Assembly: GCA_965221405.1 (NCBI GenBank)
Contig: CBDCSE010000002.1
Span: 2,480,001 to 2,544,000 of the forward strand
DNA: 64,000 nt
Source: JAPOUP01 sp965221405
Lineage (GTDB): Bacteria; Pseudomonadota; Alphaproteobacteria; Rhodobacterales; Rhodobacteraceae
Direction: 5' to 3'
Shown: piece by piece, positions 18,254-27,681 of the stretch
How the letters are laid out: the number at the start of each line of letters is the position of its first letter
Position numbering within the stretch: the first letter of the stretch is position 1
Translations under genes and position numbers: made by a program
Notes under the pieces: model-generated
What the model was told of the DNA's origin: nothing
Databases searched by the model: none
Seen by the model: only the letters and a program-made list of their open reading frames with translations

Positions 18254-19303
18254 TTGGCAATAATTGATGTGAGCGTTATGGGCGGCGGAATCTTCGGCCT
18301 GTCAGTCGCGTATGTATGTGCCCGACGCGGTGCGCGGGCACGTGTTATCGAGAAGCGTTCTCTGGCGGCAGGAGCGAGCGGAGGACCGCTGGGTGCGCTT
18401 GCGCCGCATGTGCCTGACAACTGGAACGAAAAGAAGGAGTTCCAGTTCAGGAGCCTCTTGATGGCTGAGACGTTTTGGCGTGAGGTCGAACAGGCTTCCG
18501 GACGCTCGTCTGGCTTCAGGCGCACGGGACGTCTGCAGGCGATCGCGGATCCACGTGCGCTGGAACTGGCGTATACCCGTCGGGAAAGCGCACGCAGGAA
18601 CTGGAGGGCAAAGGCGAACTGGGAGGTCATGTCCGCAAGTGAATTCGGCACCTGGTGTCCATCCACCGGGACCGGCTATGTCATTCACGACACGCTTTCG
18701 GCCCGTCTGCAGCCGAGACGGGCGTGTGAGAGCCTCGCTGGTGCCATACGGGGACTGGGTGGCGAAATACATTTGGGTGACGTGTCGACCGGAGGAAAAG
18801 TGGTCTGGGCCACCGGTTACGAGGGACTAAGGGACCTTTCCAGTCATTTTGGTCGTTTGGCAGGCGACGGGATCAAGGGACAGGCGCTGTCGCTACGCTA
18901 TGACGCCGGTGATGCCCCCCAGCTGTTCGTCGATGGGATTCATATCGTTCCGCATGAGAACGGTACGGTTGCTGTAGGTTCCACCAATGAACGGGAATTT
19001 GTCTCACCGGGCTCGACTGACTCGCAGGTCGAGGCACTCTTCAACCGCGCGGCCGGTATTTGCCCCAACCTACGCGATGCGCCTGTCCTGGCGCGATGGG
19101 CGGGCGTGAGGCCACGTGCGAGGAGCCGGGCGCCGGTCATCGGCCCCTGGCCGGGCAGGCACGGCCATTTCATCGCCAATGGAGGGTTCAAGATCGGTTT
19201 TGGCATCGCGCCGAAGGTAGCCGGATTGGTGGCGGATCTGGTCCTGGAGGGTCGTGACGTCATTCCCGCCGGGTTCCGCGTGGAGGACTGTCTCGGATTG
19301 TGA
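18254..19303 (+). CDS. FAD-dependent oxidoreductase, MnmC2/DAO family
   Basis: No ATG fits the Rossmann start, so I use TTG at 18254 (LAIIDVSVMGGGIFGLSVAY); GTG at 18266 is the alternative. About 349 residues. The dinucleotide-binding motif is GGGIFGLS followed by VIEK, with the DAO-type C-terminus GHFIANGGFKIGFGIAPKVA. Given the divergent mnmD, it likely performs the cmnm5 to nm5 oxidative step of tRNA wobble modification, or it is a glycine-oxidase-like relative. The function is inferred from neighbourhood. Confidence 0.8.
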   Translation: MAIIDVSVMGGGIFGLSVAYVCARRGARARVIEKRSLAAGASGGPLGALAPHVPDNWNEKKEFQFRSLLMAETFWREVEQASGRSSGFRRTGRLQAIADPRALELAYTRRESARRNWRAKANWEVMSASEFGTWCPSTGTGYVIHDTLSARLQPRRACESLAGAIRGLGGEIHLGDVSTGGKVVWATGYEGLRDLSSHFGRLAGDGIKGQALSLRYDAGDAPQLFVDGIHIVPHENGTVAVGSTNEREFVSPGSTDSQVEALFNRAAGICPNLRDAPVLARWAGVRPRARSRAPVIGPWPGRHGHFIANGGFKIGFGIAPKVAGLVADLVLEGRDVIPAGFRVEDCLGL

Positions 19304-19748
19304 CGAGCAATACCGGAAGCCGACGGTACCAGCGGTTGGCGCGGGTTTCGTCCAGGGGTTTAGCCCGGGTTTTTTTGACGCATGCTCGTACCGCATCGTT
19401 TTCACCTCCGTTTGCCGACAAAATGGTGATTTCCGGTCGCTTCCGGCCAGTGCGAACCGGTCAGACAAGTCGATTGTCAAAAAATCTGGGCTACACCCTT
19501 CGTCCAGACATTGATTGACGCCCTTTCCGTCTTTGAAATCCAACGGGGAACCGAAATCGGCCGTCCCTCGACAATGAGCGCCCGAGCCTTCGGGACATCA
19601 AGACTGATCGAGTCCGTCGTGGTGGCGGGATCCGCCGTGACTGTCGCCCGGGAAGCGTTGCATGCATAGCCGCCGCTTCGCGCCGTGCCGGGATTCGGGT
19701 CCACGTGGCATCGGGTAGTGGCACCGGCGTCACGCCGGTTGACGACAT
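19304..19748. other. Intergenic; no supported gene
   Basis: A 75-residue minus-strand frame (19477-19704) has no recognisable domain and no ribosome site. I see nothing else. Confidence 0.35.
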
Positions 19749-20495
19749 ATGTCGCGTGGCGTTACGGCGGGCTGGATCAATCCTACGGGAGTCGTGAAAT
19801 TGCCGCACACGCTTAGCCCCGAGCTTTTCCGCTTCCTGCGCGACCTGCGCGGGAACAACAACAGGGAATGGTTTACCGGGAACAGGCCACGCTTTCGCGA
19901 AGCCGTTCAGATGCCAATGATTGGTTTTATCGAGACCATGGCACCCTGGCTGGCACTGAACGCACCCGCATTTGTCGCAGATACCCGACTCAACGGCGGC
20001 TCCCTGTTCCGTATCCACCGGGACACCCGCTTCAGCCCTGACAAGACCCCATACAAGACCAACGTCGGCTGCCATTTCCGACACCGCGCCGGAAAGGATG
20101 CCCACGCACCCGGCTTCTATGTCCACATCGCCCCGGACGAGGTGTTCTTCGGTGGCGGGATCTGGTCGCCACCGACATCGGTCCTGAACAGGATTCGCGA
20201 CGCCATTGTTGAGGATCCCGAGCGATGGCTCGCGATTCGGACGGCACCCGCCTTCACCAGCGTGCTCGGCGGACTGGGCTCAACCCAATCGCTAAAAAAC
20301 GCTCCACGTGGCTATCCGAAGGACCACCCCTGCATCGACGACCTGAAACGCAAATCTCTATTCGCGTTCGCCGGCTGCACCGAAGCCCAGGTCTGCGCCG
20401 ATGATTTCCCCGATCACGTGGTGGAGGCGTTCGGGGCGCTGTCGCCTTTACTGGAATTCATGGTCAAGGCCCTGGATCTGGGCTGGGATCCCTGA
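19749..20495 (+). CDS. DUF2461 domain-containing protein
   Basis: The 248-residue protein matches the TIGR02453/DUF2461 family along its length: LFRFLRDLRGNNNREWFTGN near the start, GSLFRIHRDTRFSPDKTPYK in the middle, then GFYVHIAPDEVFFGGGIW and a C-terminal L-x-R-x-P-x-G-Y-type segment (LKNAPRGYPKDHP). The function is unknown. The annotated ATG leaves about 17 residues before homology, so a later start is possible. Confidence 0.88.
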   Translation: MSRGVTAGWINPTGVVKLPHTLSPELFRFLRDLRGNNNREWFTGNRPRFREAVQMPMIGFIETMAPWLALNAPAFVADTRLNGGSLFRIHRDTRFSPDKTPYKTNVGCHFRHRAGKDAHAPGFYVHIAPDEVFFGGGIWSPPTSVLNRIRDAIVEDPERWLAIRTAPAFTSVLGGLGSTQSLKNAPRGYPKDHPCIDDLKRKSLFAFAGCTEAQVCADDFPDHVVEAFGALSPLLEFMVKALDLGWDP

Positions 20496-20688
20496 ACTCC
20501 GTCCGTACGGACGAGCATCGCGTCTCTCGCGCATGTCAGTGCGCCGGACATGGTCGCGGACGGCGGAAAAAGCGAAAGCCGTCCGGGCACGGCAGGCATC
20601 AACCAGATGACGCCCCATGTGCCCCGTCTGCCCGTCTCCCGCCTGCGGAATGAAACTTGCGCCGGCCCGAACACCGCTTCACGGGCAA

Positions 20689-21132
20689 ATGGATACCACG
20701 GGAATTTCGCCGTTCCTGACACTGCTTCAAGCGGTCCGGAAGCAAGGACTTTCGGATTTCGGGCTTTGGGCGCTGAAATTCGGCTACAACCGGGCGCAGA
20801 TACTGGAAGGGGCCAGCAGACAACTGGTCCGCGCGGGCCAGACCTCGGTCGATACAGAGAGTAACCCCCAGCATGCCGGCGACATGCGCACCCAGATGAC
20901 ACTCGCCCCCGACAACATCGAGGCCGTCCTGGACGCCGTCGGCATGGGACTCGCCAACATCACCCGGCTCAACATCCACGCCGCTGACGCGGACGAGGCC
21001 ATGGAGAACTTCGACCTGCTCGGCGCCAGGTTCGGACCGCTTAACGCCGCGCCGCCGATGACGGTGGTCGGCGTCACCCGGCTGGCCATCCTGCCGCTCA
21101 TATTCGAGATCGAGGTGACCGCCGCCGCTTGA
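20689..21132 (+). CDS. RidA-family (YjgF/Rid) protein
   Basis: The conserved RidA body begins at FGYNRAQILEGASRQLVRAG and continues through AGQTSVD, HAGDMRTQMTLAPDNIEAVL, and VVGVTRLAILPLIFEIEVTA. Archetypal RidA hydrolyses reactive enamines and imines, but the key Arg context is not the classic one here, so the activity is uncertain. The frame is open from 20617, and I prefer the ATG at 20689 (147 residues). Neither start has a clear Shine-Dalgarno. Confidence 0.7.
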   Translation: MDTTGISPFLTLLQAVRKQGLSDFGLWALKFGYNRAQILEGASRQLVRAGQTSVDTESNPQHAGDMRTQMTLAPDNIEAVLDAVGMGLANITRLNIHAADADEAMENFDLLGARFGPLNAAPPMTVVGVTRLAILPLIFEIEVTAAA

Positions 21133-21377
21133 GATCGCGAGCCCGGGATCCTCTATGTTCCCATGCCGGACGCTCCCGCGACGTAGGGAAATGATCTGCA
21201 TTGTTTTTCCGCACGGGTTGCGTTCCGTTGATGGTGAAATGACGGGCTGTTACCGAACTGCCGGGCCGTTGGCGCCACATTCCACCATTTTGGGTGGGGA
21301 AACGGATCCCGCACCCACGCGGCTGAGGCGATGGCGGAGATTCCGGGAGACCTCACGGAAACGGCATCTGACCGGAT

Positions 21378-22460
21378 TCACCGTGTCGTGCGAAACTGGC
21401 CCGGTAGAGCTACCTCAAGAAGTTCCACGTTATCCGTCGGATCGGAGTGGCATGTGCGCATATCCGGTGGGATCACGAAGGCATCACCCGACCCCAGTCG
21501 GTGGGGCTCACGGTGTTCCCCCTCAAGCGTAAGTCCGCCATCCATCACGAACGTAAAAAGAATGTCGGCCCCATGCCGCCGCCACTCCGGTTCGCCATCA
21601 CCGCGTTTCACGACACGGACATCCGCGACGCCTCCCGTGTTTTCGGAAATCGTCGTGTCCCGGCTGATGTATCCCGGCAGGCGATGGGGGGCCCAGGAAG
21701 CTCTGTCCGCCTGGTGGTGAACGAATTTCTGCCCGCTCCATTCACGGTCATGTCGGATTTGGGGAGTCGGAAGAACCGTCTCGTGGTCAATTGTCGTGAT
21801 GTGTTCCGCCGGCACTCCGATCTCGATCACCTCGACGCTGTCTGACGCCTGGATCACCCGATGCCGGATTTCCGGCGGCTGTATGAAGCAGTCGCCCGCG
21901 TGAAGCCGGATCGCCGGGCCCTGATCCTCATATACGACATCCACCCAGCCGCCGATGCAGAAGATAAGCTGGAAGCCGACCGTGTGGTAATGCACCATGT
22001 CCGGCACCGGCCCGCCATCCGGAATTCTTATGTGGCTGGCGATGATCGACCCGCCAAGTCTATCCGGAATCAGATCCCGATACTCCATACCCGCGCGCCC
22101 GACGATCCAGGGAGCCTGGTCCGCCAGACGTCGCACCACGAAGGAGTGAACTGTCGGGGGCAGTACCAGCGGCGGATTCAGTTCATCGATTTCGACAAGA
22201 GTTCCGTTTGGTGCCACAAGCTGCCGTTTTCCGTCGGCGAATTTCTCTGGCTCTTCGGTGAGAACGCGAATCGTTCCAGGACTCTCTGGCGCTCCGGTCT
22301 CGATCCGCAGTCGCAGGCCATGCCCCGAGAAGACGGCGACCTTCGGGGCGTCGGCGGGATAGATGGTGTCAAGCTGCATCCCGAGAGCGTCCGTGAAAAA
22401 CCGAAGGTCTTGGCGCAGGTCCTTGGTTGGAAGCCTCACTTCCGCCTGGATTTCCGTCAT
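21378..22460 (-). CDS. VOC-domain plus double-cupin protein
   Basis: Start ATG at 22460 follows a GGGAGAG ribosome site and gives 360 residues. Residues about 1-95 resemble a glyoxalase/VOC half (DLRQDLRFFTDALGM, LVEIDEL at its end). Two cupin barrels follow. The first has HYHTVGFQLIFCIGG and RLHAGDCFIQPP, and the second has ILFTFVMDGGLTLEG and LGSGDAFVIPPDM. The histidines of the first cupin could bind metal, and the second lacks the full histidine set. It is divergent from the TRAP genes, so it may act on the imported acid. The reaction is unknown. Confidence 0.72.
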   Translation of the reverse strand: MTEIQAEVRLPTKDLRQDLRFFTDALGMQLDTIYPADAPKVAVFSGHGLRLRIETGAPESPGTIRVLTEEPEKFADGKRQLVAPNGTLVEIDELNPPLVLPPTVHSFVVRRLADQAPWIVGRAGMEYRDLIPDRLGGSIIASHIRIPDGGPVPDMVHYHTVGFQLIFCIGGWVDVVYEDQGPAIRLHAGDCFIQPPEIRHRVIQASDSVEVIEIGVPAEHITTIDHETVLPTPQIRHDREWSGQKFVHHQADRASWAPHRLPGYISRDTTISENTGGVADVRVVKRGDGEPEWRRHGADILFTFVMDGGLTLEGEHREPHRLGSGDAFVIPPDMRTCHSDPTDNVELLEVALPGQFRTTR

Positions 22461-22800
22461 GTCGACTCTCCCACCGGTATTTCCGAAGACTACTCGCCTC
22501 ATCCGCGGGGTGCAATTCTCCGCGTCTCCCGCGCTTTGGCCATAGGCGAATACGATGGGGACGGACGCGTTCCGGGATCGGGACTGCACCGCCGGACTGT
22601 CGCGGAACAATTCGGCGGGCAGGTCCGTCCCGTCCCGTTGCGGTAGAGCCGAGCAATAGCGGTTGCATTCCGCCGCAAGTCCTCTAGTCTCTTCACGATG
22701 GAAACGCGGGGGAAGACACGGGACGCATGGAGCGTTCCGCGGACTGTGGCGTTTCCTGACAGGATCTCTGACGGTGAACCAAAGGGAAGGAAAAATAGAC
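22461..22800. promoter_or_regulatory. Divergent promoter region of cupin gene and TRAP operon
   Basis: The 340-bp gap between two divergent units has no credible gene. It contains an imperfect palindrome GCAATAGCGGTTGC (22653-22666, GCAA and TTGC half-sites), a shape compatible with a LacI-type operator. This is only a suggestion. Confidence 0.35.
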
Positions 22801-23889
22801 ATGCAACGCCGTAAATTTCTGAAATCCGCCGCGTTGGGCGCCACCGGAGCGGCACTGGCCGCGCCCATGGTCAACGCTCAGAACGCGACGACACTGACAA
22901 TCGTTTCGACATGGCCGCGTGATTTCCCCGGTCTCGGTCTTTCGGCGCAGCGACTGGCGCAGCGGATCATCGAAGTGTCGAACGGGGCGATCCAGACCGA
23001 ATACTTCGCTGCCGGTGAGCGCGTGGGTGCCTTCGACGTATTCGACGAAGTGGCAAGCGGTAACAGCCAGGCTTACATAGCGGCCGACTATTACTGGATC
23101 GGCAAACACCCCGGTTTCGCATACTTCACATCCGTGCCCTTCGGGATGACAACACCGGAATGGAATGCCTGGATCAAGTTCAAGGGGGGCCAGGAGCTTT
23201 GGGACAGGCTTTCGGGTGACTTTGGCCTCAAGTCCCTGGCATGTGGAGCCACTGGTGCCCAGGCCGGTGGATGGTTCAACAAGGAAATTCTCAGTCCGGA
23301 TGACCTTCAGGGCCTCAAGATGCGTATTCCGGGCCTTGGCGGCACTGTCATGTCCAAGCTTGGCGTGTCAACGGTCTCTTTGCCCGGTGGCCAGATTTAC
23401 GAGAATCTCGTTTCCGGGGCCGTTGAGGCGACTGAGTGGGTCGGCCCTTTCAACGACTACTTCATGAAATTCTACGAGGCGGCCAAATACTACTACACCG
23501 CTGGCATGCATGAACCCGGCGGAGGTCTCGCGTTCGGAATGAACGCGTCCTGGTGGGGTGGTCTGTCGAAATACGAGCAGGATGTCATCACGGCGTGCTG
23601 TTACGAGGAGCATGCCGCGCAGCCGGAAGAGGCTGGCGCACTGAACGGTGAATATCTCGCCCGTCTGGTCAACGATCACGGTGTTGAGGTGCGCGAGTTC
23701 AGCGAGGAGGTCTGGGATGCCTTCGGCGATGCCTCCGCGGAAGTGTTTTCGGAGACCCGGGACCACTCGGCGCTGGCCGCCGAGATCAACGACGCGTTTC
23801 AGGCCGCATTGGTAGAGATCGGTGCCTGGCGCGCGGCAGCGGAGGTCGAGTTCTCGAACCAGCGCAATCGTATCCTGGGCATCTCGTAG
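22801..23889 (+). CDS. dctP: TRAP transporter substrate-binding protein (DctP family), Tat-exported
   Basis: The 362-residue protein begins with a twin-arginine signal (MQRRKFLKSAALGATGAALA) and a cleavage region APMVNAQ. Family landmarks include GAFDVFDEVASGNSQAY, the carboxylate-clamp region LKMRIPGLGG with its conserved Arg, and WVGPFNDYFMKFYEAAKYYY. This subgroup resembles TRAP binding proteins for 2-oxo acids or lactate. The ATG follows a purine-rich site (GGGAAGG). It is the first gene of dctP-dctQ-dctM. Confidence 0.92.
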   Translation: MQRRKFLKSAALGATGAALAAPMVNAQNATTLTIVSTWPRDFPGLGLSAQRLAQRIIEVSNGAIQTEYFAAGERVGAFDVFDEVASGNSQAYIAADYYWIGKHPGFAYFTSVPFGMTTPEWNAWIKFKGGQELWDRLSGDFGLKSLACGATGAQAGGWFNKEILSPDDLQGLKMRIPGLGGTVMSKLGVSTVSLPGGQIYENLVSGAVEATEWVGPFNDYFMKFYEAAKYYYTAGMHEPGGGLAFGMNASWWGGLSKYEQDVITACCYEEHAAQPEEAGALNGEYLARLVNDHGVEVREFSEEVWDAFGDASAEVFSETRDHSALAAEINDAFQAALVEIGAWRAAAEVEFSNQRNRILGIS

Positions 23890-23916
23890 GCTCCGGGCGT
23901 GCATCCATCAATCACT

Positions 23917-23942
23917 GGAAGCCGGCCTGTCAGCCGGCTTCC
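23917..23942 (+). promoter_or_regulatory. Perfect 10-bp hairpin between dctP and dctQ
   Basis: GGAAGCCGGC, loop CTGTCA, GCCGGCTTCC, with no T-run after it. Hairpins after the binding-protein gene commonly protect or attenuate the mRNA so that binding protein is made in excess over the membrane subunits. Confidence 0.65.
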
Positions 23943-24015
23943 GGCTTGATATGCGGCGGCCTGCGCTTTCACGGAGTGAAACGCGGGAATTTCGTGTTCT
24001 GATCCGAGGATTGCG

Positions 24016-25008
24016 ATGAGCCGAGCGCTGGATTTGGCGGAACTTTCGCCTTTTGGGCGACCCGCACCGGTTGTGCGGATGTTTGGTTGGGCGATGCTGG
24101 CGTTGCTGGCGGGCTTCTTTGTCAGCAACGTTCTCGTCGTCGGTTTCGGATTCCCCTCGCTGGACGGTCTCCTCGCCGACGATCGCCGGGCTTGGATCCC
24201 GCTGCTGATATATATGGGCTTTGTCGCCGCATCGGCGATTTTCGTCTTGTGCACGCCGGACAGGGCGTTGCGCTATGACGCGCGCAGGATCAGCGATTTC
24301 AACGCATATCTGATCCGGGGGTGTTACTTTGCCGTTCTCTTCACCGGGATCGCCGATGCGACAATCGCGTTCATCCGTGTCGAAGGGCTTCTGACCGTCG
24401 TTTTCGGTGAAGAACTGGGGCAGGAGCTGCTCAGGTCGCGGTTCATAGGTCCCTATATCCACTTTCCGCTCGCGATTCTCGGTTTCGCGGTTGCGCTGTT
24501 CTCGCGTTCGCTCGGATTTATCTGGCTCGCGCTTCTCATAGTCATCGCTGAACTCCTGATCGTATTCTCTCGTTTCGTGTTTTCCTACGAACAGGCGCTG
24601 ATGGGCGATCTTGTGCGGTACTGGTATGCCGCGCTGTTCCTGTTTTCATCGGCCTATACGCTGCTGCATGAGGGGCACGTTCGGGTTGACGTGCTCTACG
24701 CGGGTCTCGACACGCGCAGAAAGGGCCAGGTCAACACCGTTGGCGCGATCCTTCTCGGAATGACCACCTGCTGGGCGGTGATCCTAATCGGTATGGGCAG
24801 CAGACAGGCGATCCTGAATTCGCCGGTGGCCAATTTCGAGGTGAGCCAGACAGGCACGGCGGGAATGTTCGTCAAGTACCAGATGGCGGCATTCCTGGGC
24901 ATTTTCGCGATCACCATGCTGATCCAGTTTATCAGCTATCTGTTCGAAGCCGTCGCCGACGCGCGGCAGGAACCGGGACACGTGGAACGTGGATCGACAG
25001 GTCATTGA
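24016..25008 (+). CDS. dctQ: TRAP transporter small permease (DctQ), enlarged form
   Basis: The 330-residue membrane protein is about twice the usual DctQ length. The C-terminal half is the standard four-helix DctQ, with LLHEGHVRVDVLYAGLDTRR as the family signature. The N-terminal half adds several extra hydrophobic segments (MLALLAGFFVSNVLVV; AWIPLLIYMGFVAASAIFVL). The gene lies between dctP and dctM. Enlarged DctQ proteins occur with enlarged DctM partners. Confidence 0.85.
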   Translation: MSRALDLAELSPFGRPAPVVRMFGWAMLALLAGFFVSNVLVVGFGFPSLDGLLADDRRAWIPLLIYMGFVAASAIFVLCTPDRALRYDARRISDFNAYLIRGCYFAVLFTGIADATIAFIRVEGLLTVVFGEELGQELLRSRFIGPYIHFPLAILGFAVALFSRSLGFIWLALLIVIAELLIVFSRFVFSYEQALMGDLVRYWYAALFLFSSAYTLLHEGHVRVDVLYAGLDTRRKGQVNTVGAILLGMTTCWAVILIGMGSRQAILNSPVANFEVSQTGTAGMFVKYQMAAFLGIFAITMLIQFISYLFEAVADARQEPGHVERGSTGH

Positions 25009-25017
25009 GGTGACGTG

Positions 25018-27681
25018 ATGGAGCTTTTCTTTCTTGCCATCCTGATCATCACGATGGCCGCGGCACTCGGCTCGGGATTTCCGGTTGCGTTCGCGCTCCC
25101 GGGCGCCGCCATAATTTCGATCATCCTCGCCGCAGTCTCAGGATACCTTTTCGCTGACGGCAATGTCGATGCATTCTTCCACTCCGGTGGTCCGTCGCAG
25201 TGGCTGACGGCGGGCGTCACGAACCTTCGGGGTGTTTATTGGGAAGTCGAGCGCGATACGCTGATCGCGATTCCCCTGTTCATATTCATGGGCATCATGC
25301 TCCAGAGATCGAAAATCGCCGAAGATCTGCTGGTGACCATGGCCCGGCTGTTTGGACCGGTTCCCGGTGGTCTTGGCATCTCGGTCGTGTTCGTTGGCGC
25401 ACTGCTCGCCGCCACCACGGGAATCGTGGGTGCGACTGTCGTCGCGATGGGCCTGATTTCGCTTCCCGCGATGCTTCGGAACAAGTATTCGCCGTCGCTC
25501 GCCACCGGTACGATCGCGGCGTCGGGAACACTGGGACAGATCATCCCTCCTTCCATCGTGCTGATCATTCTCGCCGACCAGCTTGCGGGCGCGGCCGATC
25601 AGGCCTCGACGGCCCGCAAGGCGCTACACAAGGAAGCAACCGGCGAACTGAGTATGCCGTCGATATTCGATGTGACCTCGACAAGCGCCGGAGAGATGTT
25701 TCTCGGAGCTTTCGTTCCGGGAATGGTTCTTGTCCTTATCTATATGCTGTTTATTCTGGTTCTCGCACTGCTACGGCCGAAATTCGCTCCACCGGTACCG
25801 TATGACGGGGCGTTGGATATCCGGTTCTGGGGAAACGTGTTTCTTTCCGTGGTTCCCCCGCTAACGCTTATTTTCCTTGTGCTCGGCTCGATCATCTCCG
25901 GCATCGCGACAGTGAATCAGGCGGGCGCTATCGGTGCCGCGGGCGCATTGATCATGGCGGGTTACCGGCTTGTCCGGGCGGGACCAGTCACCTTCTACCC
26001 GGCGATCATGACGCTGGTCGGTCTGGCGGTGATCGCCTTCGCCCTGGGAAACTATAATATGAACGTCAAGTCCGTCATGGCACTTGGCAGCGACGCTACA
26101 GGCCTTTGGTTGGGTGGCATCGGAACCTGTCTGGTGCTTACCGGGCTCATCTGGTCGGGGATTCGTGTACTGCTTATCGAGAACACGTTGCGCGAGGTCA
26201 TGGTGGAGACCGCGAAGACCACCTCGTTGGTGTTCATCATCCTGCTGGGTGCGGCCATGCTGACTGCCGCGTTCCGGGCTTTCGGTGGTGAGGAACTTGT
26301 CAAGGAGTTCCTGACTTCTCTACCCGGCGGGTTCTGGACCCAGTTCGTCATTGTGATGGCAGTGATTTTCATCCTTGGGTTCTTCCTCGATTTCATCGAG
26401 ATCGCCGTGGTCGTGGTGCCGATCGTGGCGCCAATACTTCTCGCTGATCCGCAGGCAAACATCACAGCTGTCTGGCTCGGCGTGATGATCGGCCTAAACA
26501 TCCAGACATCGTTTCTCACCCCACCGTTTGGTTTCGCGCTGTTCTACCTGCGCGGCGTCGCGCCTGCGATTGTGAAGACAGTCCAGATATATAAGGGCGT
26601 CATCGCGTTCATCTGCCTTCAACTCGTAGCGCTCGGAATTGTTGGTTATTATCCACAGCTGGTGAATTATCTTCCAAACCGGGCTTCGCTGCTAGGCGAA
26701 ACGGCTCCACCGCCGCGAAACCCAAAGATGCAACTGTGCCTTGAGGACTACGTACGAAGCAAACTGGAGACAGATAGAGATAAGGTCAGCGCAGCCATCG
26801 CGGAAGCCCGGGCTTTGGACCTCTCGGCGCTGCCGACGGGTATTGCACGGGATCTCGGTGGAGCATTTGAGAGTGCGGAAGCCGCGCTCGGACATATCGA
26901 GGAAATCTTTGCCGCGCAGGCCATGGTCGAAGAGGCTGAGCCCGATTACCGCCCGCAGCTGAGTGGAGTGAGGGCTCTGGAGAGGCGGATACGCAAGCTT
27001 GAGGGAGAGGCCGAAGAACTCCGGACGCGGGGGGGTTACCTTTCTGTCGAGACGGATGCCGAGCGCCGGGCGTCGCTTGAGAGGCAGGCCGATGAGCTTT
27101 TGCGCGAGAGAGATGGTTTGGCGGCCCGTATTCCCGGGGACTGGGATGACATATACTCCCGCTTCAGCGCTCTGGTCGCTGCCGAGGATAGGGCCCGCAG
27201 CACGTATCGCCGCGCGGCCGACGCGGCTCACGAAGCCGCTGCGGAGTTTCTTGCCATAATCGATTCGAACGAAGCTTATTTCGGAATGGAAGACAGTCTG
27301 TCAGCGCTTGAGGAAATCATTTCCGAAGGCGAACGGCAGGTGGTCGAGGACGCTGTGGACGCCGCCGCGAAGTCCTTCGCTGCGATTCCGGGCTCGAACG
27401 ACGTTCGCTCTGCACTTTCGAAGGCGAAACGTTCACTGCGCGAAGGCAGGGAGGACCGTGAAAAAGCCGTGGAGGAATGGGAGCGTGCGTTCAGTGAATA
27501 TAACGCGCAGGTCGGCTGGCGACGCGCGGCCGAAGGTGAATTCAGGGATGGCATCGAGACCTATCTGGAGTCGATTGCCGAGACTGTTGGATCTCGCCAG
27601 CAGGAGCGACTGAGTCGCGACCAGGCAGTTTACATTGCCGGCTGCAACGCGGTCCATCACGACATCTCGCTGCATTTTTAG
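25018..27681 (+). CDS. dctM: TRAP transporter large permease (DctM) with long C-terminal coiled-coil extension
   Basis: The ATG at 25018 (GTG at 25015 is possible) gives 887 residues, about twice a normal DctM. Residues about 1-560 are the transporter: SGFPVAFALPGAAI, GATVVAMGLISLPAML, LGQIIPPSIVLIILADQLAG, and FLTPPFGFALFYLRGVAP. A 40-residue loop after the first P-P-S motif is inserted. From about 570 onward the chain is soluble, Glu/Arg/Ala-rich and heptad-like, with no membrane segment, ending HHDISLHF. The tail's role is unknown. Confidence 0.88.
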   Translation: MELFFLAILIITMAAALGSGFPVAFALPGAAIISIILAAVSGYLFADGNVDAFFHSGGPSQWLTAGVTNLRGVYWEVERDTLIAIPLFIFMGIMLQRSKIAEDLLVTMARLFGPVPGGLGISVVFVGALLAATTGIVGATVVAMGLISLPAMLRNKYSPSLATGTIAASGTLGQIIPPSIVLIILADQLAGAADQASTARKALHKEATGELSMPSIFDVTSTSAGEMFLGAFVPGMVLVLIYMLFILVLALLRPKFAPPVPYDGALDIRFWGNVFLSVVPPLTLIFLVLGSIISGIATVNQAGAIGAAGALIMAGYRLVRAGPVTFYPAIMTLVGLAVIAFALGNYNMNVKSVMALGSDATGLWLGGIGTCLVLTGLIWSGIRVLLIENTLREVMVETAKTTSLVFIILLGAAMLTAAFRAFGGEELVKEFLTSLPGGFWTQFVIVMAVIFILGFFLDFIEIAVVVVPIVAPILLADPQANITAVWLGVMIGLNIQTSFLTPPFGFALFYLRGVAPAIVKTVQIYKGVIAFICLQLVALGIVGYYPQLVNYLPNRASLLGETAPPPRNPKMQLCLEDYVRSKLETDRDKVSAAIAEARALDLSALPTGIARDLGGAFESAEAALGHIEEIFAAQAMVEEAEPDYRPQLSGVRALERRIRKLEGEAEELRTRGGYLSVETDAERRASLERQADELLRERDGLAARIPGDWDDIYSRFSALVAAEDRARSTYRRAADAAHEAAAEFLAIIDSNEAYFGMEDSLSALEEIISEGERQVVEDAVDAAAKSFAAIPGSNDVRSALSKAKRSLREGREDREKAVEEWERAFSEYNAQVGWRRAAEGEFRDGIETYLESIAETVGSRQQERLSRDQAVYIAGCNAVHHDISLHF

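Noticed and set aside
19477..19704. 75-residue minus-strand frame between the FAD gene and DUF2461
   Set aside because: No family resemblance and no ribosome site. The codon pattern is not persuasive.
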